Shown here: piece after piece, positions 53,122-62,585 of the stretch
Position numbering within the stretch: the stretch's first letter is position 1
Layout: every line of letters begins with the position of its first letter
NCBI RefSeq assembly: GCF_902506415.1
Contig: NZ_LR733275.1
Span: 1,837,795 to 1,901,794 of the forward strand
Direction: 5' to 3'
From: Massilia sp. 9I
GTDB taxonomy: Bacteria; Pseudomonadota; Gammaproteobacteria; Burkholderiales; Burkholderiaceae_D
DNA: 64,000 bases
Made by a program: the position numbers and the translations under genes
The notes under the pieces: model-generated
The model's database searches: none
What the model saw: the letters and a program-made list of their open reading frames with translations, nothing else
Told to the model about the DNA's origin: nothing

Positions 53122-53755
53122 TTTGAGCGTCCTCCTGGATATGTTTGGACAGGAACAGCGATTGGATGATGATGAAGGCAAACAGGATGCCGGTGATGCC
53201 GAACAGCTTGAAACTGACCCAGGCGCCGGTATCGCTACGGAAGACCACGAAGGCCATCAAGAGGTTCAGCAGCCCGAGCCCGACGAAGAAACCGATCCAG
53301 GCGTACAGTACGCGATTCCAGACCGCGTCCGGCAGGTTCATCGCGCCGCCGAGGGCCGTGCGCATCAGGTTCTTGCGGTAGATCAGGTGGGCCAGCAGCA
53401 GGGCGGCGCCGAAGGCCCAGTACAGGATGGTCGGCTTCCACTTGATGAAGGTGTCGTCGTGGAAGTAGATGGTGGCGCCGCCGGCGACCACGACCACGCC
53501 CAGCGACAGCCACAGCATGCCATCGACCTTCTTGCGGCGCGCCAGCAGGTAGACGATCTGCAGCACGGTGGCCAGGATCGTCACCGCGGTGGCGAGCAGG
53601 ATCGGCGACTGCGAGGCCGGCACCGCACCGCCCGAGATCAGGAAACCGAGGTAGTCGGTAGTCAGGCCGTGGGCCCATTCCTGGTTGTTTTCGCCATACT
53701 TGTAGATGCCGAAGAACAGGATCACCGGCAGCATGTCGAACAAGAACTTGATCAT
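53111..53755 (-). CDS. yciB: Septation / inner membrane-spanning protein YciB
   Basis: A 214-residue protein with five or six hydrophobic helices, starting MIKFLFDMLPVILFFGIYKY and containing the conserved FIKWKPTILYWAFGAALL and GAMNLPDAVWNRVLYAWIGF. YciB (formerly IspZ) is linked to cell division and envelope synthesis in enterobacteria. The extra length against the roughly 180-residue E. coli form is a loop after the first helix (GLTTDYLGFLISGGAVPASQ). It overlaps bolA by 11 bp and follows msrB by 12 bp. Confidence 0.94.
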   Translation of the reverse strand: MIKFLFDMLPVILFFGIYKYGENNQEWAHGLTTDYLGFLISGGAVPASQSPILLATAVTILATVLQIVYLLARRKKVDGMLWLSLGVVVVAGGATIYFHDDTFIKWKPTILYWAFGAALLLAHLIYRKNLMRTALGGAMNLPDAVWNRVLYAWIGFFVGLGLLNLLMAFVVFRSDTGAWVSFKLFGITGILFAFIIIQSLFLSKHIQEDAQNGS

Positions 53756-53767
53756 ATCTGTACTTTC

Positions 53768-54163
53768 TTAGAGCGGCTCGAAACGCATCGCGGCGGAATT
53801 GATGCAGTAGCGCAGGCCGGTCGGCGGCGGGCCGTCCGGGAACACGTGGCCGAGGTGGGCGTCGCAGACCGCGCAGATGATCTCGGTGCGCACCATGCCG
53901 TGGGTGCGGTCGACCTTCTCGATGACGTTGTCCGGGTCGAGCGCCTTGAAATAGCTCGGCCAGCCGCAGCCGGAATCGAACTTGGCGTCGGATTCGAACA
54001 GCGGGGTGTCGCAGCACACGCAGTGGTAGATGCCGTGCTCATGGTGGTCCCAGTACTTGCCGGTGAAGGCGCGCTCGGTCGCCGCGTGGCGCGTCACCTG
54101 GTATTCCATCGGGTCGAGCTGTGCGCGCCATTCGGCGTCGCTCTTGGTCACTTTGTCGTTCAT
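53768..54163 (-). CDS. msrB: Peptide-methionine (R)-S-oxide reductase
   Basis: Reduces the R epimer of methionine sulfoxide in proteins. The 131-residue MsrB has zinc ligands C48, C51, C97 and C100, and catalytic C120 in [12 protein letters not shown]. The ATG at 54163 begins [20 protein letters not shown]; the frame stays open upstream into selO, which is read-through and not part of the protein. It is 17 bp after selO, with GAAGACGACC as leader. Confidence 0.96.
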   Translation of the reverse strand: MNDKVTKSDAEWRAQLDPMEYQVTRHAATERAFTGKYWDHHEHGIYHCVCCDTPLFESDAKFDSGCGWPSYFKALDPDNVIEKVDRTHGMVRTEIICAVCDAHLGHVFPDGPPPTGLRYCINSAAMRFEPL

Positions 54164-54180
54164 GGTCGTCTTCTCGGGTC

Positions 54181-55647
54181 TCAGGAAGAGCAGCTCACTT
54201 CGAGGTGGGCTGCCCAATCGGGCGGCAGGGCCGCATAGGATTCGTTCTCGGGCTGTTCGTCGAAGGGGCGCTCGAGGATGGCCAGCAGCTTGTGGACGCC
54301 GCTGTAGTCGCCATTCTGGGCCTGTTCGATGGCGGTCTGGGCCAGGTAGTTGCGCAGTACGTATTTCGGGTTGGTGCGGTGCATGGCGGCGCGGCGAACC
54401 TCGTCCCGGCTGTCTTCCGCTTTCAGGCGCGCGCGGTACTGGACGGCCCAGGCGTCGAAGGCTTCGCGGTCGAGGAACAGGTCGCGCAGGGGCGCATCCT
54501 GTTCTGGGCCGCCTTCCACCTGGAGATCGCCCAGGCGCCGGAAGAACAGCGTGAAGTCGGCATGGTTCGCCTGCAGCAGCTGGAACATGGCGTCGAACAG
54601 GGCGCTGTCGCCGTCGCGCGCATCGAACAGGCCGAGCTTGGCGTGCAGCAGCTCGTCCAGCCGGGCGCCGAAGGCGGGGCGGTAGACATCCAGCGCTTCC
54701 TCGGTGTCTTCGGGCGTACCGATCAGCGGCAGCAGGGCGTTGCCGAGGGCGTAGCAATTCCAGTGGCCCACCGGCACCTGGTTGGCATAGGAATAGCGCC
54801 CGCCCTGGTCGGTATGGTTGCAGATGTGGTTAGCATCGAACGCTTCCATGAAGCCGAAGGGGCCGTAATCCAGGGTCAGTCCCAGGATCGACATATTGTC
54901 GGTGTTCATGACGCCGTGCATGAAGCCCACCGCCTGCCACCCCGCGATCATGCGCGCGGTCCGGCGCGTCACCTCGGCAAGCAGTTCCTTGTAGGGATTG
55001 GCGGCGCCGGCGAATTCCGGGTACCAGTTCTTGATGACGTAGTCGGCCAGCAGGCGCAGTTCGTCCTGCTTATTACGATAGTGCCAGTGCTCGAAGGAGC
55101 CGAAACGCACGAAGGTCGGCGCCATCCGCGTCACCACCGCGGCGGTCTCGACGGTTTCGCGCATCACGCGCTGGTGCGAGCCGGTCAGCATCAGGGCGCG
55201 CGTGGTCGGGATACCGAGCGCGGCCATCGCCTCGGAGCACAGGAATTCGCGGATCGAGGAGCGCAGCACGGCACGGCCGTCGCCCATGCGCGAATAGGGC
55301 GTCAGGCCGGCGCCCTTGAGCTGAACTTCCATCGAACCATTCGCGGCCGGCAGGTCGCCGAGCACGATCGCGCGGCCGTCGCCCAGCTGGCCGGCCCAGA
55401 CGCCGAACTGGTGGCCGGAATACACGGCGGACAGCGGCTGCGAGCGCACCGCCACCTTGTTACCGGTGAAAACGTCGACGAAATCCTGCTGCGCCAGGGC
55501 TTGCGGATCGAGTCCCACCAGCGCTGCCGCGGGAGCGCTGGCAGCGATGAAGTAGGGCGACGGCAGAGGCGTCGGCATCAGCCGGGTATAGAAGGCCGGC
55601 GGCAACTCGGCGAACGAGTTGTTGAATGGCAGTTCGTCAGCAGTAAT
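54181..55647 (-). CDS. selO: Protein adenylyltransferase SelO (YdiU family), probable ATT start
   Basis: A pseudokinase-fold enzyme that transfers AMP from ATP to protein hydroxyl groups and takes part in redox control. The family features [58 protein letters not shown] and [14 protein letters not shown] are all present. It ends SCSS, with Cys where some eukaryotic homologues have selenocysteine. No in-frame ATG, GTG or TTG precedes the conserved N-terminus; ATT at 55645-55647 has AAGGAA five bases before it. A TTG at 55605 would remove 14 residues (488 down to 474). First gene of the selO-msrB-yciB-bolA run. Confidence 0.9.
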   Translation of the reverse strand: MTADELPFNNSFAELPPAFYTRLMPTPLPSPYFIAASAPAAALVGLDPQALAQQDFVDVFTGNKVAVRSQPLSAVYSGHQFGVWAGQLGDGRAIVLGDLPAANGSMEVQLKGAGLTPYSRMGDGRAVLRSSIREFLCSEAMAALGIPTTRALMLTGSHQRVMRETVETAAVVTRMAPTFVRFGSFEHWHYRNKQDELRLLADYVIKNWYPEFAGAANPYKELLAEVTRRTARMIAGWQAVGFMHGVMNTDNMSILGLTLDYGPFGFMEAFDANHICNHTDQGGRYSYANQVPVGHWNCYALGNALLPLIGTPEDTEEALDVYRPAFGARLDELLHAKLGLFDARDGDSALFDAMFQLLQANHADFTLFFRRLGDLQVEGGPEQDAPLRDLFLDREAFDAWAVQYRARLKAEDSRDEVRRAAMHRTNPKYVLRNYLAQTAIEQAQNGDYSGVHKLLAILERPFDEQPENESYAALPPDWAAHLEVSCSS

Positions 55648-55857
55648 GGTCGTTCCTTCGCTTATGCATCTGGTATTGGCAGGATTCTACCGTACCGGGC
55701 AGATTCTATCGGCGCACGCCTGTTTCCAGCCACCGCGCATAGGGGCGATACGGGCTAGGGCGAAGCTTGCTGCGGCGCGTCATCGATTCCCGTTGACGGA
55801 GCGTAAGTCAACAGTTGACACTGCACTGTTTGTTGCCAATATGCTCATGGAGTCCCG

Positions 55858-57522
55858 ATGACCGCCGCTTTGCCTGCCTACCCGACCAGCCCCCTGATGG
55901 GGCAGATGATGGACCAGCCCCTGCTGGTGTCGAGCATCATCGAATTCGCCGCCCGCCATTATGGCAGCAGCGAGATCGTTTCGCGCCGCGTGGAAGGCGA
56001 CATCCACCGCTACACCTACCGCGACTGCGAGCTGCGCGCCCGCCGCATGGCCCAGGCACTGCAAGGCCTGGGCGTGGCGATGGGCGACCGCGTCGCGACG
56101 CTGGCCTGGAACGGCTACCGCCACATGGAACTGTATTACGCCGTGTCGGGCTCGGGCGCGGTGCTGCACACCATCAACCCGCGCCTGCACCCGGAGCAGA
56201 TCGCCTACATCATCAATCACGCCGAAGGCCAGTACCTGTTCTTCGACATGACTTTCCTGCCCGCGATCGAGGCGATGGCGCGCCACTGCAAGACCATCAA
56301 GGGCTATGTCGCCATGTGCGAGCGCGCCCACATGCCGAAGGAAACCACCATCCCGATGCTGCTGTGCTACGAGGATCTGATCGCGTCCTCGTCCGGCGAT
56401 TACGTCTGGCCGCAGTTCGACGAACGTTTCGCCGCGGCCCTGTGCTACACCTCGGGCACGACCGGCAACCCGAAGGGCGCGCTGTATTCGCACCGCTCGA
56501 CCGTGCTGCACGCCTACGCCTCGGCCATGCCGAACGCGCTGAACGTGTCCGCTGCCGACACCGTGCTGCCGGTGGTGCCGATGTTCCATGTGAATGCCTG
56601 GGGCCTGCCGTACTCGGTGCCGCTGTCCGGCGCCAAGATGGTGTTCCCGGGCCCGGCGCTGGACGGCAAGTCGCTGTACGAGCTGTTCGAAAGCGAGGGC
56701 GTGACCTTCTCGGCCGGCGTGCCGACCGTCTGGCTCGGCCTGATCAACTACGTCATGCAGAACGAATTGCGTTTCTCGAGCTTCCGCCGTACCGTGATCG
56801 GCGGCTCGGCCTGTCCGCCGGCGATGATGGACGCCCTGATCGACAAGCTCGGCGTGGAAGTGGTGCACGCCTGGGGCATGACCGAGATGTCCCCGCTCGG
56901 CACCGCGTGCACGCTGTTGGGCAAGCACACGACCATGTCGCCTCAGGAGCAGCGCGCCGTGCTGCGCAAGCAGGGGCACGCGATCTACGGCGTGGACATG
57001 AAGATCGTCGACGACGACGGCAGCGAGCTGCCCTGGGACGGCAGTACCTACGGCCATCTGCTGGTGAAGGGGCCGTGGGTGGTGTCGGGCTACTTCCGCG
57101 GCGAGGGCGGCGACGTGCTGCAGGATGGCTGGTTCCCGACCGGCGACGTGGCGACCATCGACCCGGACGGCTACCTGGCGATCACTGACCGCAGCAAGGA
57201 CGTGATCAAGTCCGGCGGCGAGTGGATCGGCTCGATCGACCTGGAGAACATCGCCATGTCGCACCCGGCGGTGCTGCAGGCGGCCTGCATCGGCGTGGCG
57301 CACCCGAAGTGGGCCGAGCGCCCGCTGCTGGTGGTCGTCAAGCGGCCCGGCACGGAGCTGTCGCGCGAGGAGCTGCTCGGCTTTTACGAGGGCAAGGTGG
57401 CGAAGTGGTGGATTCCGGACGATGTGGTATTCACCGAGGCTCTGCCGGTCGGCGGCACCGGCAAGATCCAGAAAAACAAGCTGCGGGACGCATACGGCGA
57501 ACATCGCCTGCCGACCGCCTGA
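55858..57522 (+). CDS. Acyl-CoA synthetase (AMP-forming fatty-acid/organic-acid CoA ligase)
   Basis: A 554-residue ANL-superfamily enzyme. The P-loop A3 motif [16 protein letters not shown] starts at Y197; A5 is [14 protein letters not shown]7 [13 protein letters not shown]8 [20 protein letters not shown], and the A10 catalytic lysine lies in [12 protein letters not shown]. It activates a carboxylic acid to acyl-adenylate and then acyl-CoA. The sequence is of the medium/long-chain (DmdB/FadD-like) group, but chain length cannot be fixed. It is followed after 16 bp by the amidohydrolase. Confidence 0.93.
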   Translation: MTAALPAYPTSPLMGQMMDQPLLVSSIIEFAARHYGSSEIVSRRVEGDIHRYTYRDCELRARRMAQALQGLGVAMGDRVATLAWNGYRHMELYYAVSGSGAVLHTINPRLHPEQIAYIINHAEGQYLFFDMTFLPAIEAMARHCKTIKGYVAMCERAHMPKETTIPMLLCYEDLIASSSGDYVWPQFDERFAAALCYTSGTTGNPKGALYSHRSTVLHAYASAMPNALNVSAADTVLPVVPMFHVNAWGLPYSVPLSGAKMVFPGPALDGKSLYELFESEGVTFSAGVPTVWLGLINYVMQNELRFSSFRRTVIGGSACPPAMMDALIDKLGVEVVHAWGMTEMSPLGTACTLLGKHTTMSPQEQRAVLRKQGHAIYGVDMKIVDDDGSELPWDGSTYGHLLVKGPWVVSGYFRGEGGDVLQDGWFPTGDVATIDPDGYLAITDRSKDVIKSGGEWIGSIDLENIAMSHPAVLQAACIGVAHPKWAERPLLVVVKRPGTELSREELLGFYEGKVAKWWIPDDVVFTEALPVGGTGKIQKNKLRDAYGEHRLPTA

Positions 57523-57538
57523 GTTGACTACTGCCTGA

Positions 57539-58873
57539 ATGAGAACGATGAAAAAACTGCTTCCCCTGCTGCTCGCAGCCGCCGTACTGCCGGCCGGTGC
57601 GTTCGACGCGCCAAACGATCTGTCGAAGGCCGTTGCGCGCGACTATGACGCCCACCTCGAGTCGCTGCTCGACTACTTCCACCGCAATCCCGAACTCTCC
57701 TTCCTCGAAGTAAAGACGGCCGCGCGCCTGGCCAAGGAGCTGCGCGCCGCCGGCTTCACGGTAACCGAAGGTGTCGGCGGCACCGGTGTGGTCGCGATCC
57801 TCAAGAACGGCCCGGGCCCGCTGGTGATGATGCGGGCCGACATGGACGGCTTGCCGATGATCGAAAAATCGGGCCTGCCGAACGCCTCGACCGCGACCCA
57901 GAAGGACATGGAAGGAAACGTGACGCCGGTGGCGCATTCCTGCGGCCACGACATCCACATGACCAGCCTGGTGGGCACGGCGCGCCGCATGGCCGCGGAA
58001 CGCGCTAACTGGTCGGGCACCTTGATGCTGATCGGGCAGCCGGCGGAAGAGCGCATCGGCGGCGCGCTCGCGATGATGAAGGATGGCCTGTACAAACACT
58101 TCGGCAAGCCCGATTACGCGCTGGGCTTCCACGTCAAGGCGGACATGGCGGTGGGGACGGTGCTGGCATCGGAAGTCTCGCCTTACTCGGGCGCGGACAC
58201 CGTCGAGATCGCGATCAAGGGCGTGGGTGCGCATGGCGCCCAGCCGCACCGCGGCAAGGATCCGATTGTGCTGGGAGCGATGATCGTGATGGGGTTGCAG
58301 ACCATCGTCAGCCGGGAACTCAGTCCGCGCGAACCCGGCTTGATTACGGTCGGGTCATTCCACGGCGGGACCAAGGCCAACATCATCGGCGACAACGCGC
58401 GGCTGCAGCTGACCGTGCGCAGCGAGAATCCGAAGACGCGGGCGCTCCTGCTCGACGGTATCAAGCGCATGGCCGAGAACACGGCGCGCGCGGTGGGCAT
58501 GTCGGAGTCGGAGCTGCCGGAGGTGAAACTGGTGGATACGCCGGCGCCGCCGGTGGTCAATAACGTCGATCTGGTGCGGCGCTTACAGGCTGCGTGGACC
58601 AAGGAGCTGGGCGCCGGCGCCATTGGCGCGGAGGAGTTCCGTGAGGGAATGGGGTCGGAGGACTTCCCAATGTTCGTCACGGATCCGTATATCCCGAGTG
58701 TGTATTTCACCGTGGGCGGGACGGCGGTGCAGGACATCGCCGCGGCCAAGGCGGGCAAGCTGCGGTTGCCGAGCCATCATAGTCCGCTGTTCAAGGTGGA
58801 GCATGGGCCGGCAGTGCGGATGGGTGTTGAGTCGACGGTGGTGGCGCTGAAGGATCTGATGCGCAAGCTTTAG
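57539..58873 (+). CDS. Secreted M20-family amidohydrolase/peptidase
   Basis: A 444-residue metal-dependent hydrolase of the M20D (N-acyl-amino-acid amidohydrolase/carboxypeptidase) type. The signal peptide is MKKLLPLLLAAAVLPAGAF (start 57539 or 57548). The metal-binding motifs are RADMDGLPM, HSCGHDIHMT, GQPAEERIGGA and the late H in LPSHHSPLFKVE, with a dimerisation domain KGVGAHGAQPHRGKDP. It removes acyl groups from amino acids or peptides, here in the periplasm. It may share a transcript with the acyl-CoA ligase. Confidence 0.92.
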   Translation: MRTMKKLLPLLLAAAVLPAGAFDAPNDLSKAVARDYDAHLESLLDYFHRNPELSFLEVKTAARLAKELRAAGFTVTEGVGGTGVVAILKNGPGPLVMMRADMDGLPMIEKSGLPNASTATQKDMEGNVTPVAHSCGHDIHMTSLVGTARRMAAERANWSGTLMLIGQPAEERIGGALAMMKDGLYKHFGKPDYALGFHVKADMAVGTVLASEVSPYSGADTVEIAIKGVGAHGAQPHRGKDPIVLGAMIVMGLQTIVSRELSPREPGLITVGSFHGGTKANIIGDNARLQLTVRSENPKTRALLLDGIKRMAENTARAVGMSESELPEVKLVDTPAPPVVNNVDLVRRLQAAWTKELGAGAIGAEEFREGMGSEDFPMFVTDPYIPSVYFTVGGTAVQDIAAAKAGKLRLPSHHSPLFKVEHGPAVRMGVESTVVALKDLMRKL

Positions 58874-59058
58874 CAGCTGCCGATTGCGTTCGACCGCTCG
58901 AACATCGGGTCGTGTAATTCAGCGGGCAGAACGGCTGTAAGCCGAGTGCAATACGGATGCGTTCTTGGCAATCGTCGAGGAAGTAAGTGCCTTCGGCATC
59001 CTAGTGTCCGTTGCTTCACCCGCATCGAAAAGTTGCCTCCTAGTCGGTGGCGAGGTAA

Positions 59059-59451
59059 TCACTCCTTCGTGTTCGAATCGTAGGGATAGAAGTTGATCGC
59101 ATATCCATAGGGCTCCGGCCGAGCGGGCGCAGTAATCTCACCGCCGGCATAGATTTCAATCTCTTTGAAAATCCGGAATCCAGCTCGTTTGGCGAACAGG
59201 CGGGTCATGTGGGCTGCCTCCTCGGACGAGGACGCCCATAATTTCATGCTGAGTACGGCATGACCTGGACGCCCTCCGTACTCTTGGGTCGTTGGCCCCG
59301 CGAGCCCATCTGTGAGAGTGACGTAGTGATTCAACGTGAGAGGAGCCTTGACAACGCCAGCCGGGCTGACATTGCTGACTGTGTGGTTGCACCCGGATAT
59401 CAGTGAGAGTGATGCAAGCAAAATGCTAGCGACAAGGGCGACTCGGTTCAT
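59059..59451 (-). CDS. Small lipoprotein, unknown function
   Basis: A 130-residue protein with a lipoprotein signal (MNRVALVASILLASLSLISG, then C). The mature part has no recognised domain; it has mixed alpha/beta character and ends NFYPYDSNTKE. The ATG at 59451 begins the signal peptide; a start at 59499 would put 16 unusual residues before it. The GC content looks lower than in the neighbours and the gene is isolated, with about 185 bp of empty sequence (58874-59058) between it and the amidohydrolase, so it may be lineage-specific. Confidence 0.7.
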   Translation of the reverse strand: MNRVALVASILLASLSLISGCNHTVSNVSPAGVVKAPLTLNHYVTLTDGLAGPTTQEYGGRPGHAVLSMKLWASSSEEAAHMTRLFAKRAGFRIFKEIEIYAGGEITAPARPEPYGYAINFYPYDSNTKE

Positions 59452-59526
59452 GGAAGGCTCGAGACACGTGTAGTCCGCGGCCCTGTCGCAGCTAGACACG
59501 TGCCAAGACTGGGATCCTGGTTCATG

Positions 59527-60258
59527 TCAGCGCGGTAGCATGTGCCGGAAGGTTGGCTCGATGTTCAGGGCGTGCAGGTGGCGCACAATGTCTTCCAGCG
59601 TCGCGTCCTTCAGCAGTAGCCCGTCCGGTGGCGCTGCCAGCGGCGCCAGGGTAGAAACCGCTTCACGCGGGCGGTGCATGGCCGCCATCGCTTCCTGCAA
59701 TTTCGTGGTGCCGATGCTCTCGAGCCCCTCGAGGAAGGCCAGTTGTGCGGCCGCGGGCGGCGCCATCTCCAGTCCTTCCTCTCCAGCGAACGACGCGCCC
59801 ATGCCCGGATGGATGAAGGCGGCCCACTTGCCGGTTGCCTGGTGCAGGCAAGGCGGCAGCTCGACCGTGCTGTCGGCGTGCAGAGCCAGTTCCGGGAAAT
59901 AGGCGGTGCGCAGCAGCGACAGGAAGCGGCGCACGTCGGCCACCGGCACCGGCTCCAGGAGCGAGATCCACAGGCGGAAGCTGTTGCCGCCCGTGATGCT
60001 GACGGCAGGCGCCGGGAAACCGAGCTTCTCCTGCAGCGCGTTGGCGACCTCGCACAGCTGGGTCCAGTGGCGGCTCTCGTCCCCGGGCACGCGCGGGAAG
60101 TCGATCACGATAGCGCGGGTCAGGCCCTCGTTCGAGACCAGCGGCACGGCCTGTGTCTGGCCGCCCTGCAGCTGGGGTTCCAGCGCGGCGGGCACGATTG
60201 TCCCCGGCATGAGATAGAGGCGGATCAGTTGGGCGATCATTTTTTCCATGTGCGGCAT
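59527..60258 (-). CDS. Conserved-looking hypothetical protein
   Basis: A 243-residue soluble protein. The segment AIVIDFPRVPGDESRHWTQL, then AVSITGGNSFRLWISLLEPV, with VADVRRFLSLLRTAYFPEL, has an acidic residue, then a G-G-N-S-F-R-L-W pattern that loosely recalls archaeo-eukaryotic primase-like folds. I cannot confirm a family. The C-terminal part is helical, ending NIEPTFRHMLPR. Starts at 60258 and 60249 are both plausible; the longer frame to 60369 runs into the promoter region of the fadJ-like gene. It is divergent from that gene. Confidence 0.65.
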   Translation of the reverse strand: MPHMEKMIAQLIRLYLMPGTIVPAALEPQLQGGQTQAVPLVSNEGLTRAIVIDFPRVPGDESRHWTQLCEVANALQEKLGFPAPAVSITGGNSFRLWISLLEPVPVADVRRFLSLLRTAYFPELALHADSTVELPPCLHQATGKWAAFIHPGMGASFAGEEGLEMAPPAAAQLAFLEGLESIGTTKLQEAMAAMHRPREAVSTLAPLAAPPDGLLLKDATLEDIVRHLHALNIEPTFRHMLPR

Positions 60259-60390
60259 TGTATGCGAGTGCGGACCCGATATTCTGGCATACCGGAAGCC
60301 GCCAGAAAATAATACGGACGTACTTTTATTTGATGTATAGTTAAGAAGATTGGCAGCACCCAGCACCACTTATAAGGAGAAGGAAGAGAC

Positions 60391-62478
60391 ATGAGCGCCG
60401 ACTACACTGTGCAAGGCAGCGTTGCCGTTGTGACCCTGAATAATCCGCCGGTGAACGGCCTTGGACTGGCGACGCGCAGCGCCGCCGTCGATGCGATCCG
60501 AAAGGCCGAAGCCGACCCCGCCATCAAGGCGATCGTACTGACCGGCGCCGGCAAGGCTTTCTCGGGCGGCGCCGACATCCGCGAATTCAACTCGCCGAGG
60601 GCCCTTACCGAGCCGACCCTGCACACCCTGATCCGCGTGGTCGAGGACTGCAGCAAGCCGGTGGTCGCCGCGATCCACAGCGTCGCCATGGGCGGCGGTC
60701 TGGAACTGGCCCTCGGTTGCAACTACCGCGTCGCGCTGCCGGGCGCCCAGATTGCGCTGCCGGAAGTGAAACTCGGCCTGCTGCCGGGCGCCGGCGGCAC
60801 CCAGCGCCTGCCGCGCGTGCTGGGCCTGGAGATGGCACTGAACATGGTGGTCTCGGGCACCCCGATCCCATCCGAAAAACTGGCGGGCACCGCGCTGTTC
60901 GACGAAGTCTTCCCAACCGGGACCGATCTGATCGCCGCCGCCATCGACTTCGCCAATAAGGTAGCCGACACCCGGCCGCTGCCGAAAGTCCGCGACCGCA
61001 AGGTCGACTACCCGAACCACGAAGCCTTCATTCAGTTTTCGCGCAATACCGTGAAAGCGATGGCCGGTCCGTTCCCGGCGCCGCTCGAATGCGTCGAGAC
61101 GGTCGCCGCTTCCGTCACCAAGCCTTTCGAGGAGGGCCTGAAGTTCGAGCGCGAGCGCTTCCTGCACCTGATGCAGACCCCGGAATCGAAGGCGCTGCGC
61201 CACTCCTTCATGGCCGAACGCGCCGCCAGCAAGGTGCCGGACGTGCCGGCCGATACGCCGGTGCGCAAGATCGAGAGTGCCGCCGTGGTCGGCGCCGGCA
61301 CCATGGGTGGCGGCATCGCCATGAACTTCGCCAATGCCGGCATTCCGGTGACGATCCTGGAGACCAAGCAGGAAGCGCTGGACAAGGGCCTGGCCACGAT
61401 TCGCAAGAATTACGAAAACACCGTCAATAAGGGCAAGCTGACCCCGGAGAAGGCCGAGCAGCGCGTCAGTCTGATCAAGGGCACGCTGGCCGACGCCGAC
61501 ATCGCCCAGGCCGACATCGTGATCGAAGCCGTGTTCGAGGACATGGGTGTCAAGCAGTCGGTGTTCCGCCAGCTCGACGCCGTCATGAAGCCGGGCGCCA
61601 TCCTGGCCTCGAACACCTCGACCCTGGACCTGAACCGCATCGCTGCATTTACCCAGCGCCCGCAGGACGTGATCGGATTGCACTTCTTCAGCCCGGCCAA
61701 CGTGATGAAGCTGCTGGAGATCGTGCGCGGGCGCGAGACCGGCAAGGACGTGCTGGCAACCGGCCTGGCACTGTCGAAGAAGATCAAGAAGACCGGTGTT
61801 GTCTCGGGCGTGTGCGACGGCTTCATCGGCAATCGCATGCTGGAACAGTACCTGCGCCAGGCCTTCTTCCTGCTCGAGGAAGGCGCGCTGCCGGAGCAGG
61901 TCGACGGCGCCATCGAGAAGTTCGGCTTTGCCATGGGCCCGTTCCGCATGAGCGACCTGGCGGGTAACGACATCGGCTGGTACATCCGCAAGCGCCGCGC
62001 CATCGAGTCGCCGGAGATCGCCTATTCGAAGACCGCCGACCTGCTGTGCGAGCAGGGCCGCTTCGGCCAGAAGACCGGCGCCGGCTGGTACGACTACAAG
62101 GCGGGCGACCGCAAGGCTTATCCCTCGCAGCTAGTCAACGACATGATCGTCAAGCACTCGGCGGACATCGGCCTGGAGCGCCGTGCCATTTCCGATGCCG
62201 AGATCGTCGAGCGCCTGGTCTACGCGCTGGTGAACGAGGGCGCCAAGATCCTCGACGAAGGCATCGCGCTGCGCGCCTCGGACATCGACATGGTCTACCT
62301 GACCGGCTACGGCTTCCCGCTGCACCGCGGCGGCCCGATGTTCTACGCCGATTCAGTTGGCCTGTCGAACGTCCTCGACACCATCCGCAAGTACGCGCGC
62401 AGCCGTCACGGTGAATCCTGGACGCCGGCGCCGCTGCTGGAGCGCCTGGCAAGCGAGGGCAAAGGCTTCAACGGCTGA
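60391..62478 (+). CDS. Multifunctional fatty-acid oxidation enzyme (enoyl-CoA hydratase / 3-hydroxyacyl-CoA dehydrogenase, FadJ/FadB type)
   Basis: A 695-residue beta-oxidation protein. The N-terminal crotonase domain (about 1-190) has [16 protein letters not shown] and [20 protein letters not shown] with the oxyanion glycines and catalytic acids. From about residue 290 a 3-hydroxyacyl-CoA dehydrogenase follows: NAD motif [32 protein letters not shown], and [16 protein letters not shown]-terminal dehydrogenase domains close it. It hydrates enoyl-CoA and oxidises the 3-hydroxyacyl-CoA; the partner thiolase is not in the window. AAGGAGAAGG is a strong ribosome site. Confidence 0.94.
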   Translation: MSADYTVQGSVAVVTLNNPPVNGLGLATRSAAVDAIRKAEADPAIKAIVLTGAGKAFSGGADIREFNSPRALTEPTLHTLIRVVEDCSKPVVAAIHSVAMGGGLELALGCNYRVALPGAQIALPEVKLGLLPGAGGTQRLPRVLGLEMALNMVVSGTPIPSEKLAGTALFDEVFPTGTDLIAAAIDFANKVADTRPLPKVRDRKVDYPNHEAFIQFSRNTVKAMAGPFPAPLECVETVAASVTKPFEEGLKFERERFLHLMQTPESKALRHSFMAERAASKVPDVPADTPVRKIESAAVVGAGTMGGGIAMNFANAGIPVTILETKQEALDKGLATIRKNYENTVNKGKLTPEKAEQRVSLIKGTLADADIAQADIVIEAVFEDMGVKQSVFRQLDAVMKPGAILASNTSTLDLNRIAAFTQRPQDVIGLHFFSPANVMKLLEIVRGRETGKDVLATGLALSKKIKKTGVVSGVCDGFIGNRMLEQYLRQAFFLLEEGALPEQVDGAIEKFGFAMGPFRMSDLAGNDIGWYIRKRRAIESPEIAYSKTADLLCEQGRFGQKTGAGWYDYKAGDRKAYPSQLVNDMIVKHSADIGLERRAISDAEIVERLVYALVNEGAKILDEGIALRASDIDMVYLTGYGFPLHRGGPMFYADSVGLSNVLDTIRKYARSRHGESWTPAPLLERLASEGKGFNG

Positions 62479-62585
62479 CGCAGGGCCGCCCTGACACTGC
62501 GCGACGTCAGGGCGACCACATCGGTTGTTGGCATGATAAGATTCTTGGTAATCGTTGCTCTGTCCCCGATCGCCAACGTCTCAAG

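Noticed and set aside
53768-54757. 329-codon frame containing MsrB
   Set aside because: The first about 198 codons are a shadow of selO; MsrB begins at 54163 with its normal N-terminus.
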